Positions 11,536 through 23,882 of a DNA stretch of 64,000 nt are shown piece after piece. The stretch is taken from the NCBI RefSeq assembly GCF_028372415.1, contig NW_027325131.1:614706-678705 (forward strand), in the 5' to 3' direction. The notes beneath the pieces are model-generated. The model made no database searches, was not told where the DNA came from, and saw only the letters and a program-made list of their open reading frames with translations. This DNA is from Notamacropus eugenii. Taxonomy: Eukaryota > Chordata > Mammalia > Diprotodontia > Macropodidae. The first letter of the stretch is position 1, and every line of letters starts with the position of its first letter. The position numbers and the translations under genes are program-made.

Positions 11536-11789
11536 AGGGAACAAGAAATTTAATTAAGTATATAAATCCAGCCAGCTCTATAGGCAGTAGGAGGTGAAGG
11601 GGGTAATAAAGGGGAGGGGAGATTAGAAGGAAGGAAAGAATTAGTAAGGGCAAATGGAAGTAAAATAGAGAGGCACTGAAAGAAGGAAGGGAAGACTGAG
11701 GGAGGTGGTTGTCAAAAATTAAAACTGTATTGTGGAAGGGAAGGGAAAAGTGAGAACTAAAAGCACAAATAGTGGGAAAAGGGGTTGAG

Positions 11790-14700
11790 GGAAAGACATA
11801 GATATGTGTGTGTGTCTCTGTGTGTGTGTGTGAATGGGATGTGAATATGAATGTGAATGGGATGAACTCTCCCACAAAATGGAGATGGGTAAGATAATTT
11901 ATTAAAAACCATAATCCAAAAATATGTGGTTTACAAGAAACACATTTGAAAAAGGGGTATATATGCAGGGTAAAGGTAAAATGTTGGAGTAGAATATATT
12001 GTGCTTCATCTAATGTAAAAAAAGTAGAGGTAGAAATCCTAATCTCAGGTAAAGCAAAAGCAGAAATAGATCTATTGAAAAGAGATAAGGAAAGAAGTTA
12101 TATCCTGCTAAAAGGCATTATAGACCAGGGAGCAATATCATTACTAAACATATATGCTCCAAGTGGTATAGCATGCAGGTACTTAGAGGAGAAGTTCAGG
12201 GAGTTATAAGAAGAAATAGACAACAAAACTATACTAGTGGGGGACCTCAACCTCCTGCTCTCTGAACTTGATATAGCTAACCTCAAAATAAGCAAGAAAG
12301 ATGTTAAGGAGGTGCATAAAACTCTCAATAAGTGAAATATGAGAGATCCTGGAGGAAATTCAACAGGGATAGAAAGGAACACACCTTTGTCTCAGTGGTT
12401 CATGGCATATACACAAAAACAGACCATGTACTATAGCATACAACCTCACAATTCAGTGCAGAAAGACAGAGATAGTCAATGTATCCTTCTCATATCATAA
12501 TGCAATAAAAATTATATGTAATTAAAGGCCATTGAAAAATAGACCAAAAATTAATTGCAAATTGAATAAACTAATCCTAAAGAATGAGTGGATTAAACAA
12601 GAATTCCTAGAAACAATCAATAACTTCACTCAAGAGAATGACAATAATGGGACAACCTATCAAATCTTATGGGATACTGAAGCTCTATATCTTTGAATGT
12701 CTACATGAATAAAGAGAGAAAGAGGAGATTAAGAAAAAAGAAAGAAGAAAACCAAATAGACAATATCAAAAATGAAAAGGATGACCTCACCTCCAATAAG
12801 GAGGAAATTACAATAATAATTAGAAATTACTTTGCCTAACTATATGGCAATAAATTCGACAATCTTAATGAGATGGATGGTTATTTAAAAAACATATGAA
12901 TTGCTCAGACAAACAGAAGGGGAAGCTGCATACTTACATAACTCCACCTCAGAAAAGAAATTGGAGAAGACATCAATGAACTCCCTAGGAAATAATCTCC
13001 AGGGACAGAGGGATTTGCAAGTGAATTCTATCAAACAGTTAATTCCAATACTATATAGATTATTTGGGAAAACTGGGGAAGAAAGAGTCCTCCCAAATCC
13101 TTTTTATGATACAAATATGGTTTGGATGTGTTTGTTCATCCCTCGTTGCTGGAGAAGACCGTGTCATCACAGAAATAATTACATGACATGCACTTGACTT
13201 TGTTTTGAGTGAGGGAGGGCTGTGCAGGGCACCAGCCTCAATTCCCGTCCAGAGTCATCTGAATCCAGTGACCAGATATTCATCAGGATGACTGGAGATG
13301 ACCCAGGATAAGGCAATTGGGGTTCAGTGACTTGTCCAAGGTCACACAGCTAGTGAGTGCCAAGTATCTGAGGTGAGATTTGAACTCAGGTCCTCTTGAC
13401 TCCTGCATTGGTGTTCTATCCATTACACCACATAGTTGCCCATGGTTTGGATACCTAAACCAGGAAGAATCAAAACTGAGAAACAACGTTATAGTCTAAG
13501 TCCTCTAATGAATAAAGATGTACAGTTTTTAAATAAGGTATTAGCAAAAAAGAATACAGCAACTTATGACGAGAATAACACATTATAATCCAGTAGGATT
13601 TATACCAGGAATGCAGGGCTGGTTCAATATGAGGAAAACTATTAGCATTATTGATCATGTCAACAACAAAATTATTAGAAACCACGTGATTTTCTCAATA
13701 GATGCATAAAAAGCTTTTGACAAAATACTGGAGAGCACAGGAATAAATAGAACTTTCGATGAAATAATAAGCAAAGTCGACCTAAATCCTTCAGCAAGCA
13801 TTATATGCAATGTAGATAAGGTAGTTGCATTCCCAGTAAGAGCAGCGGTGGAACACGTATGTCCATTATCACCACTATTATTCAGTATGGTATTAGAAAT
13901 TTTAGCTGTAACAATAAGAGAAGAAAAAGAAACTGAAGAACTTAGAACAGGCAAAGAGGAAACTAAGTTATCACTCTTTACAGATGATATGATGATATAC
14001 TTAGAGAATCTCAGAGATTCAAGTAAAGAACTACTTGAAATAATAAACAAGTTTGGCAAAGTTACAGGTTTCAAAATAAACCCACACAAATTTTCTGCAT
14101 TTCTATATATTACTAGCAAAGCCCAACAGTAAAAGATAGAAAGAAAAATCCAATTTAAAGCTAAGGTAGACACCAGAAAATATTTGGGAGTCAACCTGCC
14201 AAAACAAACCCATGGACTATGTGAACAAAATTGCAAGACACTTTTAGCACAAATAAAGTCAGATCTAAGTAAATGGAAAAACATCAGTTGCTCGTGGGGA
14301 GGGCGAGCCAATATAATAAAAATTACAATGCTACCCAAATTAATTTACCTATTCAGTGCCATACCAATCACATTACCAGATAATTATTTTCTGGAGCTAG
14401 AAAAAATGATAACAAAATTCATCTGGAAGAAGAAAAAGTCCAGAATATAAAGTGAACTGATGAAAAGAAATGCTAGGGAAGGTAGCCTAGGTCTGCCAGA
14501 TGTAAAACTGTATTATAAAGCAGCATTTATCAAAACCACTTGGTACTGACTAATAAACAGAAGGGTAGACTACTGGAATCTGTTAGGTACTCAAGACACA
14601 GTAATCAATGAATATAGTAATCTACTGTTTGATAAATCCAAGGACCCCAGCTTCTGGGATAAGAACTCACTGTTTGACAAAATTTCCTGGGCAAACTGGA

Positions 14701-14835
14701 TAACAGTGTGACAGAAACTAGGCAGAGACCAACGCCTAACATCGTACACAAGAATAATTTCCAAATGAGTACAAGATCTAAGTATAAAGATTGGTAATAT
14801 AAACAAATTAGTGGAGCAGGCAAGAGTGTATAAGC
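11790..14835 (+). pseudogene. LINE-1 ORF2 relic (endonuclease-RT)
   Basis: ORF2 encodes the L1 endonuclease and reverse transcriptase. Recognisable pieces are the endonuclease start (GTGAATGGGATGAACTC region at about 11850, CLQETH-like block at about 11925-11945), AKAEIDLLKRDKERSYILLKG (about 12055-12115), the RT palm at 13980-14010, where the usual FADD catalytic box reads FTDD, and WKNISCSWGGRANIIKITMLPKLIYLF (about 14270-14350). The frame is broken by stops, a SINE insertion and an internal deletion. The C-terminal Cys-rich part is absent. Confidence 0.8.
13128..13441 (-). mobile_element. tRNA-derived SINE inside L1 ORF2
   Basis: An antisense SINE of the same family as 23883-24201. In its own orientation the head lies at the right end (AGGTTTGAACTCA-type B box at about 13375-13391), and the tail with the GGTCACTGGATTCAG-type block lies at the left. 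It is bounded by an exact 11-bp target-site duplication, ATGGTTTGGAT, at 13117-13127 and 13442-13452. Removing the insert restores L1 ORF2 similarity across the site, so this is a clean retroposition younger than the L1. Confidence 0.85.
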
Positions 14836-15552
14836 TACTTCTAGAACGATCGTTGGACTAACAAGAATTGCCTTAGAACGCCAAATTTCTTAACTGTGTG
14901 AAAATGGGTTACTTAATTTTTTGAGTCTCAGTTGGTATGGCTATAAAATTTGAAAACACACACACAAACACAAACACACACACACATACACATACACATG
15001 CACGGTTATATGCCTATCTATCTTAAAGGAGTCCAAAGAAGAAAGTTCCTTTTAAAATTTAAGGCATCAAATAAATAAACAACCATGTTTACATACTTTA
15101 TTTAATTAAACAACATTTTGCTTAGAGCTATGGTGACGTTTTCAGGCCCGCACAGACAAATTTAGGCTGAAAATATTTCCAGTGCCTAACTCATGATTGA
15201 AAAGGTCTTTATATAAATAAAACCCATTTTGGGTGTGCTTTAGCGAAATATTCTTCACGTGGTTATTCATCAAAGACATTTTCCAAGCTCTAATAAGTGA
15301 ATTTCAAGTGGAAATACCTCTCGTGTTAATAAGTACCCTGGCCCATGAAAAACAAATTCCTGATTCCTGTCATTAGATACTGAGTATTGCATACACACGT
15401 GCACACACACATACACACACACAAACACACACAACATTGATGGGCTGCAATGAGCTTATAAAAGAGCAGTTAGCAATTCTTAAAAACATGTTAACACAGA
15501 CAATAAAAATGGTATCTGTGTATCTTTTAATAAAATGTATGGGGGATTTTCA
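14836..15552. other. Intergenic with two (CA)n tracts
   Basis: No gene seen. Interrupted (CA)n microsatellites lie at about 14955-14999 and 15395-15434. The rest is unassigned AT-rich sequence. Confidence 0.6.
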
Positions 15553-16949
15553 GTTCCAGGAGCCCAGATGTCGAAATGATTGGTAATTGCTATCTCCCTT
15601 CCCTTGTTGAGCTTGACTAATCCAGAAGAATTTCCACAGGAAAAGCCCTGGAAGAGTTGGAGCAGCAGAGGGGAAAACAGACTCAGCCCCTGAGGCTAGA
15701 AAGACGGCTTTTGCTGTGGCAAAAGGGGACCACTGCAGAATCAGAGAGCTCGCAGACAGCCCCACCTCAAAAAAATAGGAAAAGATCCTGAGCCCCAGCG
15801 GGGTAAAACAAACAACTGCCAACACTAGGACTCCAGGCATGCCTCAGCACCCCAGGGAAATCAGGCAGACATTAGCTAAGACAGGATCATTAACCACCGA
15901 TCTTGCCTATGCTCTAGCTCATCAGAGGAGACCTGTTGTAGCCAGACCACCCCACACCCACAGTTAACGAGCTAACTTCAGTGCAATTGTGGGGAAACCC
16001 AAAAGGACCTCACATGGACTCTGCTTTCAAACACCAGCCACCCTACCACCAAGTAAACTGAAGCATTTATGCTTCTAGTTGAACGAACCAAAGTCCACTT
16101 CAAACATAGCCTCAAGTTTTAGACACAGGAACTGTGGAACAGAGCTCCCTGTGCAATAGATGCAGAGATCTACTTTAAAAGCCAGGAAAAGGGTTATTAT
16201 CATGAAGAAGAAGCAAAGCAGAAAAGAACATGGAATCTTTCTATGGGGAGAAGGACCAAAACACAAATACCAAAGAGGTCAGCATGGAGATTGTACTCCC
16301 ATCTGAAACTTCAGAAGAAAATATGGACTGATCTCAAGCACAAATATCATTCTTGGGAGGGTTCAGGAAGTATTTTAAAACTCAGGTTTTTTAAGGATTT
16401 TTTAAAATTTGTTTTAAGTTTTCAACATTCATTTCCACAAAATTTTGAGTTCCAAACTTTCTCCCAATCTCTCCCTTCTCCCCACCCCAAAACACCTTGC
16501 ATTCTGATTGCTCCTTCCACCAATTTGGCCTCCTCACTAACACCCCTTCTTTCCCTTATCTCCATCTTCCTTCTTCTCCTGTAGGGCAAGATAAAATTCT
16601 ATATCCCCTACCTGTATTTCTTATTTCCCAGTTGTATGAAAAAAAAATTCTCAACATTTATTCCTAAAACTTTGAGTTTCCACTTGTCTTCATTCCTCCC
16701 TCCCCACCCATCCCTACTGAGAAGGTAAGCAATTCAATATGGGCTACATATGTGTAGTTTTGCAAATGACTTCCATTACAGTCAGGTTATGTAACACTAA
16801 CTACATTTCACTCCATCCTATCTTGCCCCCCCCATTTATTCTATTCTCTTTTTTGACTTTGTCCCTTCCCAATTGTGTATACTTCTAATTGCTCCCTCCC
16901 CCCATATGCCCTCCCTTCCATCATCCCCCCCACTCAACTTATCCCCTTC

Positions 16950-17550
16950 TGTTGGGGTGTAAGCTCGGTTTTCAAGTGAACATTCTCGGGGCAGGTAAAG
17001 GTGAGGGCTTCTAAACCGCAGAGCTCTCACGAGGCCCCCCAGGGAACAGCTTGGAATTGAGGAGTGAAACACGAGCTGTCTTGTTTTTCCACCTCTTCTC
17101 AGTGAAAACTTGCTGGGGAGAGCATCCCATCTTTGAGATTGGTCCGTGGTCTGAGCACACCTGTTGTTAATTGGCTAAGGGGCTGAGAGCACGCACGGTG
17201 TCCACAAGCGAACTATGCAGCTGGGAGAGCTTAAATGGGGACAGGAAAGCCTGAGGGTTCCTTTTTCCTTACTCCTCGGGAGGGAGAAGGGAGCTCCAGG
17301 AGGGGCCCCCGCGGGGAGCACTAGCCCTGCATACTGAGAGGGGGAGGGTTCCTCTCTCCTCCAGAAGGAGAAGAGGGCTCCATGGGGATAACTCGTCTTG
17401 CATGCTGACATGTAGCTGGTATCCGGGAATAAAGCCTACACTTCTGTTTGACTCTGGAGGTCTCTTCTCTCATTACGTTTATCTGGCTGATCACCGAAGA
17501 CCTAAGTTAGGTAAGAAGGACCCGGCAGCCCACAGCAGTTAGGCCGGACA
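16950..17550 (+). mobile_element. Solo LTR of an endogenous retrovirus
   Basis: A 601-bp GC-rich block starting TGTTGGGGTG and ending GGCCGGACA, so it has TG..CA termini. It is flanked by an exact 6-bp target-site duplication CCCTTC (16944-16949 and 17551-17556). It has an AATAAA poly(A) signal at 17428-17433 and a TTAAAT TATA-like element near 17230. No internal retroviral sequence adjoins it, so it is a solo LTR left by recombination between the two LTRs of a provirus. A 6-bp duplication is common in class II (betaretrovirus-like) and some other ERVs; the group is not resolved. It lies inside the 3' part of the HAL1. Confidence 0.85.
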
Positions 17551-17831
17551 CCCTTCTCCTCTATTTTCCTGTGGTGTAAGATAAATTTTCATACCAAATT
17601 GAGTGTGCATGTTTTTCTTTCCTGGAGCCAAATGTGATGAGAGTAAGCTTCACATTTTCCCTTTCTCCTCCCCCCTTTACCCCTTCATTGGAAAAGCTTT
17701 TTCTTGCCTCTTCTGTGAGGGATAACTTGCCTCATTCCATTTCTCCCTTTCTCCTCCTAATATATTTCTCTCACCTCGTAATTTTGTTTTTTAGATATGA
17801 TCCCTTCATATGCAACTCACCCTATGCTTTC

Positions 17832-17877
17832 TGTCTCTCTGTCTCTGTCTCTGTCTCTCTCTGTCTCTGTCTCTCTG

Positions 17878-17966
<89 letters not shown>

Positions 17967-18003
17967 GTATGTATGTATGTATCTGTTTGTGTGTGTATAT
18001 ATA
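17832..18003. repeat. Compound microsatellite (CT)n / (TA)n / (TATG)n
   Basis: A run of CTGT/CT repeats followed by (TA)n and TATG-type repeats. It sits at the position where the HAL1 elements at 23.6 kb and 50.0 kb carry (GT)n or (CA)n tracts, so it grew from a microsatellite already present in the HAL1 3' part. The overlapping open frames of up to 144 codons here are low-complexity and not genes. Confidence 0.9.
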
Positions 18004-21000
18004 TTACCTCCAACTACCCAGATACTGAGAAGAGTTTCAAGAGTTTCAAATATTTTCTTTCCATGTAAGAATGTAAACAGTTCAACTTCAGTAAGCCCCT
18101 TGTGATTTCTCCTTACTCTTTGCCTTTTTATGCTTCTCTAGATTCTTGTGTTTGAAAGTCAAATTTTCTATTCAGCTCTGGTCTTTTCATCAAGAATGCT
18201 TGAACATCCTCTATTTCATTGAATGACTATTTTTCCCCTGAAGTATTACACTCTGTTTTGCTGGGTAGGTGATCCTTGGTTTTAATCCCAGCTCCTTTGA
18301 AATCTAGAATATCATATTCCAATCCCTGCTATCCCTTAACGTAGAAGCTGCTGGATCTTGTGTTATCCTGATTCTATTTCCACAATACTCGAATTATTTC
18401 TTTCAAGCTGTTTGCAATATTTTCTCCTTGACCTGGGAACTTTAGAATTTGTCTTCAGTATCCCTATGAATTTCTCCTTTTGGATCTCTATCAGGTGGAT
18501 TCTTTCAATATTTCCTTTGTCCTATGATTCTAAAATATCAGGGAAGTTTTCCTCGATAATTTCATGAAAGATAATGTCTAGGCTCTTTTATTGATCGTGG
18601 CTTTCAGGTAGTCCCATAATTTTTAAATTCTATTTCCTGGATCTATTTTCCAGGTCAGTTGTTTTCCCATGAGATATTTCACATTATCTGCCATTCTTTC
18701 ATTCTTTGGGTTTTGTTTTGTAATTTCTTACATTCTCATAAAGTCGTTACTTCCATCTGTTCCATTCTAATATTTAAAGGACTGTTTTCTTCAGTGAACT
18801 TTTGAACCTACTTTTCCATTTGGCTAATTCTGCTTTATAAAGCATTCTTCTCCTCATTAGCATTTTGGACCTCTTTTCCCAGTTGAGTTAGCCTATTTTT
18901 GAAGGTGTCATTTTCTTTGGCATTTTTATGGGTCTCCTTTAGCAAACTGTTCACTCGCTTTTCCTGATTTTCTTGCATTTCTCTCATTTCTTTTCCCAGT
19001 TTTTCCTCCACCTCTCTTACTTGATTTTCAAAGTCCTTTTTGAGCTCTTCCATGGCCTGGGACCATTGCCTATTTATTTTGGAGGATTTAGATGCAGAAT
19101 CCTTGAATTTTATGTCTTCCTCTGACAGTAAAATTGTTCTTCCTCATGGGAAGGATGGGAGAGAATACCTGTTTACCAACCTTTTATAATCTTACTTTTT
19201 TCCCTTTTGGGGGGCATTTTCCCAACCATTTCCTTGACTGTTGACTTCTTTGTCAAGTGTAGGGTATTCTCTGGGGGCTGGTAAGTTCTCAGTTACTCCA
19301 AGGTGGTACAGTACAGGGAGATGAGTTTACTCCCTGGCCTGGCTTATGGCTGAGGTTCAGATCAGCTGCTCAGTTCCCTCATGGACTTTAAGCTGAGCCC
19401 TACAACCATGGAACAATGAACTCTGCCTGATGCCTGCCACAACCTGAAGGGCTACCTGCTGCTTCTGCTGCCTCTGCCTCCGTCATCACCACCTGGGGCT
19501 GGGGCTAGGGGAGTACCCTGCTCCCTTGTCACAGAGGTGAAAAAGACCTCTCACTGAACTTTGGCGCATGTGGGTTAAGGGATCTGTGTAGCTTCGCTGC
19601 AGCTGCTGGCCTGAGGCCTGCTCTGGCCCTTTTCCTCTTAGCACCATGTGGCCAAGACGGAGCTGCAGTCAGCTCCACGTCCAGGGCAACGGACCTTTCC
19701 TGTTGGCCTTCCAGGTCACCCTGGACTGGAAATCATCTCTACTCCATCATTCTGTGGTTTCTGCTGCTCTAGAATTTGTTGTTAGTCTTTTTTACAAGTA
19801 TTTTTTGGGCTGTGGGGCAAGTACTAGACTATGTGCATCTTTCTACTCCATCATCTTGGCTTAACCTTAAAACCCAAATTTGAGAAATAGAAGAACAATT
19901 GATGAATTACTTTAAAAATATGAAAAAATAAATCACAGAAAATTTAAAAATGACATTTGGACAAATGGAAAAGGAAGTCCAAAATATAATGGGAGAAAAT
20001 AACTCCTTAAAAGGAACAATTGGACTGATGAAGGAGAATCAATCGTTAACTGAAGACAGCAATTGGATAAAAAATAGAATTGGGCATGGAGACCCTAATG
20101 AATTTTTGAGACACCAAGAATCGGTCAAACAGAATCTAAAGAATGAAAAGATAGAAGAGAACTTAAAATATCTAATTGGAAAAACAACTGACTTTTAAAA
20201 TAGATCCAGGAGAGAAAATCTAAAGATTATTGTTCTACCAGAAAGCCATGACGAAAAAAAAAGAGGTTGGACGGTATCATCCATGAAATCACCAAGGAAA
20301 ATTGCCTGGAAATCCTAGACCCAGAGGGCAAAATAACCATTGAAAGAATCCAACATTCACCTCCCAAAAGGGAACGGAAACTACAAACACCAAGGAATAT
20401 CTATGCCAAATTCCAGAGCTATCAGGTGAAGGAGAAAATATTGCAAGGAGTCAGAAAGAAAAAATTAAATATTGCTGTGCTACAGTCAGGATCACACAGA
20501 ACCTCGCATTTTCTGCATTAAAAGATCTAAGGAACTGGAATAAGATATTCCATAACCAAAGGAGCTGGAACTATAACCAAGGATTAATTACCCAGAAAAA
20601 TTGAGAATAATATTTCAGGCAAGGAGATGGACATTCAATGAAATAAGGGATTTCAAGACCTTCCTGATGAAAAGGCCAGGACTCAATAGAAAATTTGATC
20701 TTAAAACACAGGTCTCAAGAGAGGAGTAAAAAGTTAAACAGGGGAAAAAACTTATACAATATGGGCAAACTGTTTACATTCCTATAAGGGAAGATGATAT
20801 CTCTTATTCTTGAGAATTGTATATTTATTGTGAAAAGTAAAAGGGATATACTTAGATAGAAGAAATGGGTATAAATTAAATGATATGATGATAACAAATG
20901 CGATTTAAGGGTGGGAAAGGATTGTAATGGGAGAGGTGAAAAGGAGGAGACAGAGAAAAATAAATTCCTTTACAGGAAGAGGCACAAAAATATATTACAG

Positions 21001-21322
21001 AAGAGGGAAAGAGGGGAGGGAGATGAGCATTGTTTGAGAGGTAGTTTCATCTTATTGGATTCAAGGAAGGTACAATAAACTCAGTTATGTATGGAAATAC
21101 AATTAGCTCTATAGGCATTAGGAGGGGAAGGAGGAAAGAAAAGGGAGGGGAGGCTAAAATGTAGGGAAGAAGTAGCAAGAAAAACGGGATTAAAAGGGAG
21201 GGCAATGGAAAGAAGGGAGGGAAGACTGAAGGAGGCTGTGGTCAAATATTAAAACTGTTGTGGAAGGTAAGGGAGAACTAAAAGAATAAACAAGGGGAAA
21301 GGCAATGGAGGGAAAGACACAG

Positions 21323-22742
21323 ATGGTAATCATAACTGTGAATGTGAATGGGATGAACTCTCCCACAAAATGGAGATGGATAACAGAATTTATTAAAAAC
21401 CGTAATCCAACAATATGTTGTTTACAAGAAACACATTTGACACAGGGTCATACACACAATGTAAAGGTAAAACATTGGAGCAGAATATTTGGTGAGTCAG
21501 CTGATGTGAAAAAATCAGGGATAACAATCCTGATCTCAGACAAAGCAAAAGCAGAAATAGATTTAATCAAAAGAGTTAAGGAAGGAAACTATATCCTACT
21601 AAAAGGCACCATAGACAGGGAAGAAATTTCATTAGAAACATATATGCTCCAAGCGGTATAGCATCCAGATTGTTAGGGGAGAAGTTAATGGAGTTACAGG
21701 AAGAAATGGACAGCAACACTATAATAGTGGGGGACTCAACCTCTCCCTCTCTGAACTTGATAAATATAACCTCAATATAAACAAGAAAGTAGCTAAAGAA
21801 GTGAATAGAACTCTGTATAAGTTAGATATGATGGATCTCTGGAGAAAATTTAATGGGGATAGAAAGGAATGTACCTTTTTCTCCGTGTTAACTAGCACAT
21901 ATCTAAAAATTGACCACGTACTAGACCATTAAAAACCTCACAATCCATCTCAGAAAGTCAGACATAATCAATGCATCCTTCTCTGATCATAATGAAATAA
22001 AACTTATATATAATCAAAGGCCATGGAAATATAAACCAAAAACTAATTGGAAACTAGACAATCTAATCCTAAAGAATGAGTGGGTTAACAACACATTATT
22101 GAAACAATCAACAACTTCATTCAAGAGAATGACAATAATGAGACAACCAACCAAATCTTATGGGATACTGCAAAAGCAGTTGTTAGGGCACGTTTTATGT
22201 CTTTGAATGCCTAAATGAATAAAATACATAAAGAGGAGATAAATGAATTGGGCATGCGTCTGAAAAAGCTCAATAAAGAACAAATCGAAAATCTCTAAAT
22301 AAATTCTAAATTAGAAATACTGAAAACCAAAGGAGAAATTAAGAAAATTGAGTTTAAGAAAACTATTGAACTAATAAATAAAACTAAGGGTTGGTTTTAT
22401 GACAGAAAAAATAAAGTTGATAAAACTGTGGTCAATATTATTTTAAAAAGAAAGAAACCAAATTACCAACATCAAAAAATGAAACCGATGAACTAACCTC
22501 CAATGAGGAGGAAATTAAAACAATAATTAGAAATTATTTTGCCAACTGTGTTCCCATAAATTCGACAATCTAAATGAGTTGGATCATTATTTTAAAAAAT
22601 ATAAATTACCAAGAGTAACAGAAGAGCAAGTTGAGTACTTAAATAATCACATCTCAGAAAAGGAAATTGAACAAGCCTTAAATGAACTCCCTAGTAATAA
22701 ATCTCCAGGGCCCGATGAATTTACAAGTGAATTCTATCAAAA
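21323..22742 (+). pseudogene. LINE-1 ORF2 N-terminal part (endonuclease)
   Basis: The best-preserved L1 endonuclease start in the window. The frame opens MVIITVNVNGMNSP at 21323, has the metal-binding-site block CCLQETHL at about 21415-21438, and continues through RIFGESADVKKSGITILISD to about 21661 before the first break. Later blocks are recognisable in shifted frames: a GDSTSPSLNLINIT-like segment at about 21730, and [22 protein letters not shown] at 22680-22745, the conserved region just before the RT fingers. Coding similarity then ends. The RT catalytic region is missing. Confidence 0.8.
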
Positions 22743-23575
22743 AGTTTTTTTTAGTATTTTTAAATTCATTTTTAGTTTCCACATTCATTTCCAGAAAATT
22801 TTGAATTCCAAATTTTCTCCCCATCTTTCCCTTCCCCCATCCCATAACGCCTTGCTTTCTGATTACCCCTGCACTCAGTATGCCCTCCTTTCTGTCACAC
22901 CCCTCCTGTCTCTTATCCCCATCTTCTTTCTTTTCCTGTAAGGCAAGATTGATTTCTATACCTCATTACCTGTATTTCTTATTTCCCAGTTGTATTCAAA
23001 ACAATTCTCAACATTCGTTCGTAAAACTTTGAGTTCCCACTTATCTCTCTCCCTCGCTCCCTATGCATCCCCAATGAGAAGGCAAGCAATTCAATGAAGG
23101 CTATATATGCGTAGTTTTGCAAAAGTCTTCCATAATAGTCACACTGAGTAAGACTAACTATATTTCACTCCATCCAATTCTGCCCCTCATTTTTTCTGTT
23201 CTCTCTTTTGATCTCGTTCCTCCCTAAAAGGGTTTACTTCGAATAACTCCCTCCTCCCATTTTCCCATTCTTCTATCAGCCCACTCACCCCACTTGTCCC
23301 CTTCTTACCTACTTTCCTGTAGTGTAAAATAGATTAACATAACAAATTAATCGAAAATTAAATGTTATTCTCTTTTTAAGCCAAATGTGAAGAGAGTAAC
23401 CTTCACTTTTTCCCTCTCACCTCCTCCTTTTTCTCCTCCACTGAAAAAGCTTTTTCTTTCCTCTTTGGTCAGAGAAATTTTCTCAAATCCATTTCTCCCT
23501 TTTTCCTCCCAATATATTACTCTAATTAAATATCATCCCTTCTTATTCAACTCACCCTGTGCTCTCTGTCTACAT

Positions 23576-23624
23576 ATATGTGTGTGTGTGTGTGCGTGTG
23601 TGTATGTGTGTGTGTGTGTGTGTG
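23576..23624. repeat. (GT)n microsatellite in HAL1
   Basis: An alternating GT tract with occasional GC or TA interruptions in the 3' part of the minus-strand HAL1. It is positionally equivalent to the (CA)n tract of the intact copies at about 49998-50030. Confidence 0.95.
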
Positions 23625-23882
23625 TAATCCCTCCAACTACCCAAACACTGAGAAAATTCTCAAGAGTTACAAATATTATCTCTCCATGCATGAATGTAAA
23701 CAATTCAACTTTACAAAATCCCTTATGATTTCTCTTTCTTATTTATCTTTTCATGTTTCTCTTGTGTTTGAAAGTCAGATTTTCTGTTCAATTCTAATCT
23801 TTTCATCAAGAATTCTTGAAGGTCCTCTATTTCATTGAATGACCACTTTACTTGGTTTCTCATAATGTCAGTAGCTTCCATG

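Larger units (their letters stand above)
9885..14835 (+). mobile_element. LINE-1 copy, near full length, decayed
   Basis: A plus-strand L1 with 5' UTR (about 9885-10755, including CCAAAATGGCCGAG near 10188, a decayed version of the L1 5'-end AAGATGGC-type motif), ORF1 relic, purine-rich linker (about 11540-11790) and ORF2 relic. The 3' end of ORF2, the 3' UTR and the poly(A) are missing; similarity stops near 14835. A minus-strand SINE sits at 13128-13441. Compared with the L1 copy at 21.3-22.7 kb, about 200-250 bp of ORF2 are missing near 12730. Both ORFs carry many stops, so it is dead. Confidence 0.8.
16385..19866 (-). mobile_element. HAL1 (half-L1), full length, carrying a solo LTR
   Basis: A minus-strand ORF1-only element of about 2.88 kb once the inserted LTR is removed. 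In its own orientation: a 5' end at about 19862 reading AGCCAAGATGATGGAGTAG, an L1-type 5' terminus; a 5' UTR to about 19160; ORF1 relic (18110-19160, with MEELKKDFENQVREVEEKLG at 18835-19053); then a purine-rich 3' part with a microsatellite (17832-18003), ending at 16385. There is no ORF2. Imperfect 10-bp flanking repeats TTAAAACYCA at 16375-16384 and 19867-19876 mark the insertion site in the L1. ORF1 is broken by stops. Confidence 0.8.
16205..20725 (+). pseudogene. LINE-1 ORF1 relic, interrupted
   Basis: The N-terminal part lies at about 16205-16384, and the remainder resumes at 19867 after the HAL1 insertion. The coiled coil is seen as TFGQMEKEVQNIMGENNSLKG (19950-20010). The RRM region is recognisable as MDGIIHEITKENCLEILDPEGKITIERIQHSPPKRERK (20267-20380; the intact HAL1 version is IIFHEIIKENCPEILEPEGKI). 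The C-terminal part reads RTFNEIRDFKTFLMKRPGLNRKFDLKTQ-like at 20628-20710. Stops and frameshifts are present in addition to the insertion. Confidence 0.75.
15553..22742 (+). mobile_element. LINE-1 5' half, split by a HAL1 insertion
   Basis: A second plus-strand L1: 5' UTR at about 15553-16205, start of ORF1 to 16384, then a 3.48-kb minus-strand HAL1 insertion (16385-19866), remaining ORF1 to about 20725, purine-rich linker to about 21322, and ORF2 from 21323. ORF2 stops abruptly at about 22742, where another minus-strand HAL1 begins, and nothing after that HAL1 continues this L1. It is therefore 3'-truncated. It is better preserved than the copy at 9.9-14.8 kb. Confidence 0.8.

Noticed and set aside
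11402..11875. 157-codon minus-strand frame
   Set aside because: It is the pyrimidine-rich complement of the L1 inter-ORF linker plus a (GT)n tract.
13655..14338. 227-codon minus-strand frame
   Set aside because: It lies antisense to the L1 ORF2 RT region, whose plus-strand motifs are recognisable.
17634..18105. Three overlapping frames of up to 144 codons rich in Ser/Leu/Tyr/Ile
   Set aside because: They translate a CT/TA microsatellite inside a HAL1 3' part.
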